Below are positions 60,242 through 64,000 of a DNA stretch of 64,000 nucleotides, piece after piece. The notes beneath the pieces are model-generated. The model was given only the letters and a program-made list of their open reading frames with translations, was not told where the DNA came from and did no database searches. Source of the stretch: Erwinia typographi (GTDB lineage Bacteria > Pseudomonadota > Gammaproteobacteria > Enterobacterales > Enterobacteriaceae). Each line of letters opens with the position of its first letter. Within the stretch, counting starts at the first letter, position 1. The position numbers and the translations under genes are program-made. The stretch spans positions 1 through 64,000 of the forward strand of contig NZ_JRUQ01000016.1 of the NCBI RefSeq assembly GCF_000773975.1, read 5' to 3'.

Positions 60242-61157
60242 TTTCTGCATTGACGTTAAAAATCTGAATAAGCACTTCGGCAATCAGCACGTAGTGAAAG
60301 ATTTTTCTCTGCAAATTGGTAAAGGGGAGATCCATGGATTTCTCGGACCCAACGGCAGTGGAAAAACCACCTCTATCCGCATGATGTGCGGGCTCCTCAC
60401 CCCAGATTCGGGCAGCGGGCACTGCCTGGGTATGAATATTTTTACCCAGCGCGATCTGATAAAAAGACGCATTGGCTATATGACCCAGCACTTCTCCATG
60501 TGGGGGAACCTCACCATTCGGGAGAATCTCATGTTTATCTCCCGGCTTTACGGTCTGGAGCGACCCAGAGCGATCGTCGAGCGTACCTTATCAGAGCTGG
60601 GGTTGCTCTCACGCCAGCACCAGCTGGCGAAAGTCCTTTCTGGCGGCTGGAAGCAGAGAATGGCTCTGGCGGCCTGTTTGCTGCACAAACCCTCTTTACT
60701 TTTTCTTGATGAGCCGACGGCGGGAGTGGACCCCAAAGCGCGCCGGGAATTCTGGCAAACGCTGCATCATTTGTCGGATGACGGCATCTCAATTCTGGTC
60801 AGTACTCACTATATGGATGAGGCCGAACGCTGCCATAAAGTTGCCTACCTTTCCTATGGCAACCTGCTGGCCAGCGGTACCATTCAGTCCATTATTCAGG
60901 CGCAGAATCTTACCACGATGAGGATCTCTGGAAGGGGACTGAGCGCGTTGGAAAACCGCTTACAGCGCCGTGATGGCATTGAGCAAACGGTGATATTTGG
61001 CAACAACCTCTTTGCCACTGGCAGAGACAAACAGAAGCTACAGGCAATCCTTGCTGAGGTCATTCCGGCTGGTTATGACACTTGTCGCGTCGACACCACA
61101 CTTGAAGACGCTTTCGCCTGGCTAATGAAAAATAACAATGAAAAATCCTTTAATTAG
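60234..61157 (+). CDS. ABC transporter ATP-binding protein (exporter type)
   Basis: A 307-residue ABC-2 type ATPase. Walker A GPNGSGKT (about 38-45), signature LSGGWKQRMALA, Walker B LLFLDEPTAGVD and the switch His in VSTHYMDEAERC are present. The start is a GTG at 60234 in the end of the HlyD gene, with GGAGAT upstream; an ATG at 60048 would give a long unrelated N-terminus. It overlaps the permease gene by 20 bp. Similar to YbhF/CcmA-like drug and lipid exporters, but with only one ATP-binding domain. Confidence 0.87.
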   Translation: MNDFCIDVKNLNKHFGNQHVVKDFSLQIGKGEIHGFLGPNGSGKTTSIRMMCGLLTPDSGSGHCLGMNIFTQRDLIKRRIGYMTQHFSMWGNLTIRENLMFISRLYGLERPRAIVERTLSELGLLSRQHQLAKVLSGGWKQRMALAACLLHKPSLLFLDEPTAGVDPKARREFWQTLHHLSDDGISILVSTHYMDEAERCHKVAYLSYGNLLASGTIQSIIQAQNLTTMRISGRGLSALENRLQRRDGIEQTVIFGNNLFATGRDKQKLQAILAEVIPAGYDTCRVDTTLEDAFAWLMKNNNEKSFN

Positions 61158-62277
61158 ATTTTCCGTCAGACGTTGGTTTGGCGTGGTATTAAAAGAGCTG
61201 CATGAGCTGCGGCGCGACAGAGTCAGCATTGCCATGGTTTTCCTGACGCCTCTCCTGCAACTGATTATCCTGGGTTATGCCGTCAATATGGACCCGCACA
61301 ACATCCCCACCGCGCTGATCAATTATGATGGAGAAAGGATGAGCCAGGTATTTGTGACGGCGGCTCAGAATACCGGTTATTTTTCAATGGTTCCGGTGTC
61401 ATCAGAAGAGGAGGCGAACAAAGCGTTTGTCCATGGCGATGTGATCTTTATCGTCACCATCCCACAGGGGTTCAGCCAGAAAATATTGCGCGGGGAGAAA
61501 CCTCAGCTGCTGATCCAGGGGGATGCCATCGATCCGATGACCACCGGAAACGCGCTAAGCGCGATTGTTCAGGCTGCAAAGTCTATGTTTAGGCGGGATA
61601 TACCAGAGGCCTTGCGGGGAGCAGAATCCAGCGATGACATTGAGTTGGTAATCCACCGCATGTTCAACCCGGAAGGCATTACGCAATATAACACCATCCC
61701 TGGGATTATTGGCTCAATACTGAGTACCACATTAATTCTGATGACGGCGCTATCCATTACCCGGGAGCGGGAAAATGGCGCGATTGAAAATCTTCTTATT
61801 TCGCCGGTGACCGGATTAGAGATGATTATCGGAAAAATTACTCCTTTCGTGATGATTGGACTATTTCAGTCGGCGATCATTCTGCTCTGCGCGGTAATGG
61901 TCTTCAGGATACCGCTGCTTGGCAACCTGTTCCTGCTTTTTATGGTGCTGATGATTTATGTGTTTCTCTGTCTGTCCATCGGTACTGGCATCTCCAGCGT
62001 GGCGCAAAATCAGCTACAGGCGCTGCAAATGTCCTCATTCTATTTTATTCCATCGATCATGATGTCAGGATTTATCAGTCCGTTTATCAGTATGCCCGCC
62101 TGGGCGCAGGCTATTGGGTCATGCCTGCCGTTAACCTATTTTATCCGGCTGATAAAAGGAATAATGCTGAAAGGTTATTCTTTTACCGAACTGTTGCCGG
62201 ATCTGCTGCCGCTAATCGTCCTTGCCATTGTGGTCACGGGGATCGGTCTGAAGACCTATCGTAAAACGCTGGACTAA
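61138..62277 (+). CDS. ABC-2 type permease
   Basis: A 379-residue exporter permease (ABC2_membrane_3, YhhJ/YbhR-like). The N-terminal helix (MVFLTPLLQLIILGYAVNM) is followed by a large extracytoplasmic loop (about 60-180) and five C-terminal helices, with the ABC-2 segment FYFIPSIMMSGFISPFISMP. It is the only permease gene in the operon, so the transporter probably forms a homodimer. Its cargo is not known. Confidence 0.87.
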   Translation: MKNPLIRFSVRRWFGVVLKELHELRRDRVSIAMVFLTPLLQLIILGYAVNMDPHNIPTALINYDGERMSQVFVTAAQNTGYFSMVPVSSEEEANKAFVHGDVIFIVTIPQGFSQKILRGEKPQLLIQGDAIDPMTTGNALSAIVQAAKSMFRRDIPEALRGAESSDDIELVIHRMFNPEGITQYNTIPGIIGSILSTTLILMTALSITRERENGAIENLLISPVTGLEMIIGKITPFVMIGLFQSAIILLCAVMVFRIPLLGNLFLLFMVLMIYVFLCLSIGTGISSVAQNQLQALQMSSFYFIPSIMMSGFISPFISMPAWAQAIGSCLPLTYFIRLIKGIMLKGYSFTELLPDLLPLIVLAIVVTGIGLKTYRKTLD

Positions 62278-62429
62278 AGGGGTAACGGCAGGGCCAGCGA
62301 CAGATTTTTGGCGAAAGGGCGGCTCTGTCTGGCAGGAAAAGCCCTTCGTCGGACAAGCACCAATAGGCATCAGACGCTGAAATCCGTATAATGCGCAGCC
62401 AATAACGATTTACTAGCCGGAGAGAAACC

Positions 62430-63146
62430 ATGCGTCCAGCAGGCCGTAGCGCACATCAAGTGCGCCCCGTCACACTGACCCGTCACTATACCAAACATGC
62501 TGAAGGTTCAGTGCTGGTTGAATTCGGTGATACCAAAGTGCTGTGTACCGCGACCATTGAAGAGGGCGTGCCGCGCTTTCTGAAGGGGCAGGGGCAAGGC
62601 TGGGTAACCGCAGAGTACGGGATGCTGCCGCGCGCTACCCACAGCCGCAACGCCCGCGAGGCCGCGAAAGGCAAGCAGGGGGGCCGTACCCTGGAAATTC
62701 AACGTTTGATCGCCCGCTCGCTGCGCGCCTCGCTGGATTTGAAGGCGCTGGGCGAGTTCACCATCACCCTGGACTGTGACGTTCTTCAGGCCGATGGCGG
62801 AACCCGCACCGCTTCGATTACCGGAGCCTGCGTTGCGCTGGCCGATGCACTCAATCATCTGGTGGCGACGGGTAAGCTTAAAGCGAACCCGATGAAGGGA
62901 ATGGTTGCCGCGATTTCGGTCGGGATCGTTAATGGCGAAGCGCTGTGCGATCTGGAGTATGTGGAAGACTCTGCCGCTGAAACCGACATGAATGTAGTGA
63001 TGACGGAAGACGGCCGCATGATTGAAGTGCAGGGAACCGCAGAGGGCGAGCCGTTCAGCCATGATGAGCTGCTCCAGCTCCTCGCGCTGGCGCGAGGGGG
63101 CATTGATTCCCTGATTCTGGCGCAGAAAGAAGCGCTGAAAGACTGA
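62430..63146 (+). CDS. rph: ribonuclease PH
   Basis: A phosphate-dependent 3'-5' exoribonuclease that trims tRNA 3' ends. [62 protein letters not shown] and [18 protein letters not shown] are all present. The frame is complete at 238 residues, unlike the frameshifted E. coli K-12 copy. pyrE follows 55 bp later behind an attenuator. Confidence 0.98.
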   Translation: MRPAGRSAHQVRPVTLTRHYTKHAEGSVLVEFGDTKVLCTATIEEGVPRFLKGQGQGWVTAEYGMLPRATHSRNAREAAKGKQGGRTLEIQRLIARSLRASLDLKALGEFTITLDCDVLQADGGTRTASITGACVALADALNHLVATGKLKANPMKGMVAAISVGIVNGEALCDLEYVEDSAAETDMNVVMTEDGRMIEVQGTAEGEPFSHDELLQLLALARGGIDSLILAQKEALKD

Positions 63147-63154
63147 TTTTTCCA

Positions 63155-63178
63155 GGCGACCAGAGAGTCGCCTTTTTT
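63155..63178 (+). terminator. pyrE attenuator hairpin
   Basis: GGCGAC / GTCGCC with a CAGAGA loop is followed by six T residues, between rph and pyrE. In enteric bacteria pyrE is controlled here by UTP-sensitive coupling of rph translation to transcription. Confidence 0.88.
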
Positions 63179-63200
63179 ATGACAAGCAGAGGACCAAGAC

Positions 63201-63842
63201 ATGAAAGCCTGGCAGCGCCAATTTATCGAATTCGCCATCAACAAGCAGGTGCTGAAGTTTGGTGAGTTTACGCTGAAATCGGGGCGAAAAAGCCCTTATT
63301 TCTTCAATGCTGGTTTGTTTAACACGGGCCGCGATCTGGCGTTACTTGGGCGTTTCTACGCGCAGGCGCTGGTAGATTCCGCCATTGATTTCGACCTGGT
63401 CTTCGGTCCGGCGTACAAAGGGATCCCGATTGCGACCACCACCGCTGTCGCCCTGGCCGACCACCACGATCGCGATGTACCCTACTGCTTCAACCGTAAG
63501 GAAGCGAAAGATCATGGTGAAGGCGGAACGCTGGTAGGTAGCCCGCTTCAGGGGCGCATCATGCTGGTTGACGATGTGATTACCGCAGGCACCGCTATTC
63601 GCGAATCGATGGAAATCATCGCGGCGCATAACGCCACGCTGGCTGGCGTGTTGATATCGCTGGATCGTCAGGAACGCGGTCGGGGTCAGGAGTCGGCTAT
63701 TCAGGAAGTAGAGCGGGATTACGGCTGCAAGGTGATTTCGATTATCACTTTGAAAGAGCTGATCGCTTATCTCGAAGAGAAGCCTGAGCTGGCGGACCAT
63801 CTGGCGTCCGTTCGCGCCTATCGTAAAGAATACGGTATTTAA
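63201..63842 (+). CDS. pyrE: orotate phosphoribosyltransferase
   Basis: Converts orotate and PRPP to OMP in pyrimidine synthesis. The start [29 protein letters not shown], the [10 protein letters not shown] motif and the PRPP-binding segment [21 protein letters not shown] are intact. 213 residues. Downstream of rph, regulated by the attenuator above. Confidence 0.98.
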   Translation: MKAWQRQFIEFAINKQVLKFGEFTLKSGRKSPYFFNAGLFNTGRDLALLGRFYAQALVDSAIDFDLVFGPAYKGIPIATTTAVALADHHDRDVPYCFNRKEAKDHGEGGTLVGSPLQGRIMLVDDVITAGTAIRESMEIIAAHNATLAGVLISLDRQERGRGQESAIQEVERDYGCKVISIITLKELIAYLEEKPELADHLASVRAYRKEYGI

Positions 63843-63847
63843 TACTT

Positions 63848-63875
63848 TTGCGGGTCAGTTTGCGCAGACCCGCAC
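63848..63875. terminator. terminator between pyrE and slmA
   Basis: GCGGGTC and GACCCGC pair around AGTTTGCGCA, directly after the pyrE stop and before the convergent slmA end. No strong T-run follows on the plus strand. Confidence 0.6.
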
Positions 63876-63879
63876 TGTC

Positions 63880-64000
63880 TTAAACCAGCTGAGCAGCGAG
63901 CAGCGGCCAGCGGGTGTCAAAGTCTACCGTTGGACGATAGCGAAATCCTGAACGAACAAAGCGCGACAGTAACCCTTCGCAGAAGGCCAGCAGCTGGCTG
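63880..64000 (-). CDS. slmA: nucleoid occlusion factor SlmA (3' end, partial)
   Basis: The minus strand reads [19 protein letters not shown] then [20 protein letters not shown] and a TAA stop at 63880-63882, the conserved C-terminus of SlmA. SlmA is a TetR-family protein that binds chromosomal sites and blocks FtsZ assembly over the nucleoid. About 39 codons are visible. The pyrE-slmA order matches E. coli. Confidence 0.93.
   Translation of the reverse strand, partial: SQLLAFCEGLLSRFVRSGFRYRPTVDFDTRWPLLAAQLV

Overview
This window is chromosomal DNA from an enterobacterium. The backbone genes keep the order of the E. coli mobA–typA and spoT–pyrE neighbourhoods and encode close homologues of the E. 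coli proteins. Several linkages differ from E. coli: yihF/yihG are missing between dsbA and polA, gltS is missing between recG and xanP, and yiiD is followed directly by rluF and yicH. A plant- or insect-associated member of Erwiniaceae (Erwinia/Pantoea-like) is my best guess. That placement is inference, not proof.

Layout. (1) 0–9.8 kb, core: mobA, yihD, srkA, dsbA, polA, Spot 42 RNA, engB (yihA), CsrC RNA, yihI, hemN. (2) 9.8–20.8 kb, an erythritol island inserted between hemN and glnG, which are neighbours in E. coli. It has eryABCD on the minus strand (kinase, dehydrogenase, racemase, SorC-type regulator). Divergent from it, on the plus strand, are a DUF2291 protein, an RbsA/RbsC/RbsB-like ABC importer and a DeoR-type regulator. 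(3) 20.9–30.2 kb, core: glnA-glnL-glnG with a sigma-54 promoter and NtrC sites, typA, yihX, yihY, dtd, yiiD. (4) 30.2–42.9 kb, core: rluF, yicH, xanP, recG, trmH, spoT, rpoZ, gmk, ligB, yicG. (5) 43–56 kb, accessory region between yicG and yicC. It holds a Myb-like small protein, an isonitrile-hydratase-like DJ-1 protein, small orphan genes, an MFS remnant, yjdM, and a complete Nit1C nitrilase cluster (nitBCDEFGH order) followed by an acyl-CoA synthetase. A divergent MocR-type regulator flanks the cluster. (6) 56.2–57.1 kb yicC. (7) 57.5–62.3 kb, a second, more AT-rich insertion between yicC and rph: a two-domain PlsC+GNAT acyltransferase resembling the ornithine-lipid synthase OlsF, followed by a lipoprotein-type HlyD adaptor, an ABC ATPase and an ABC-2 permease. 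(8) 62.4–64 kb, core: rph, pyrE and the 3' end of slmA.

How the parts connect. The erythritol genes form an importer plus the first three catabolic steps; the two later isomerases known from Brucella (EryH, EryI) are not here. The Nit1C operon has a full match to a sigma-54 promoter upstream of nitB. It could therefore respond to nitrogen limitation through the NtrB/NtrC pair encoded 30 kb away. The OlsF-like enzyme lies next to an export system, which suggests, but does not show, a made-and-exported aminolipid.

The strongest candidates for something undescribed are the OlsF-like/HlyD-ABC island, and the Nit1C operon with its appended acyl-CoA synthetase and apparent sigma-54 control.
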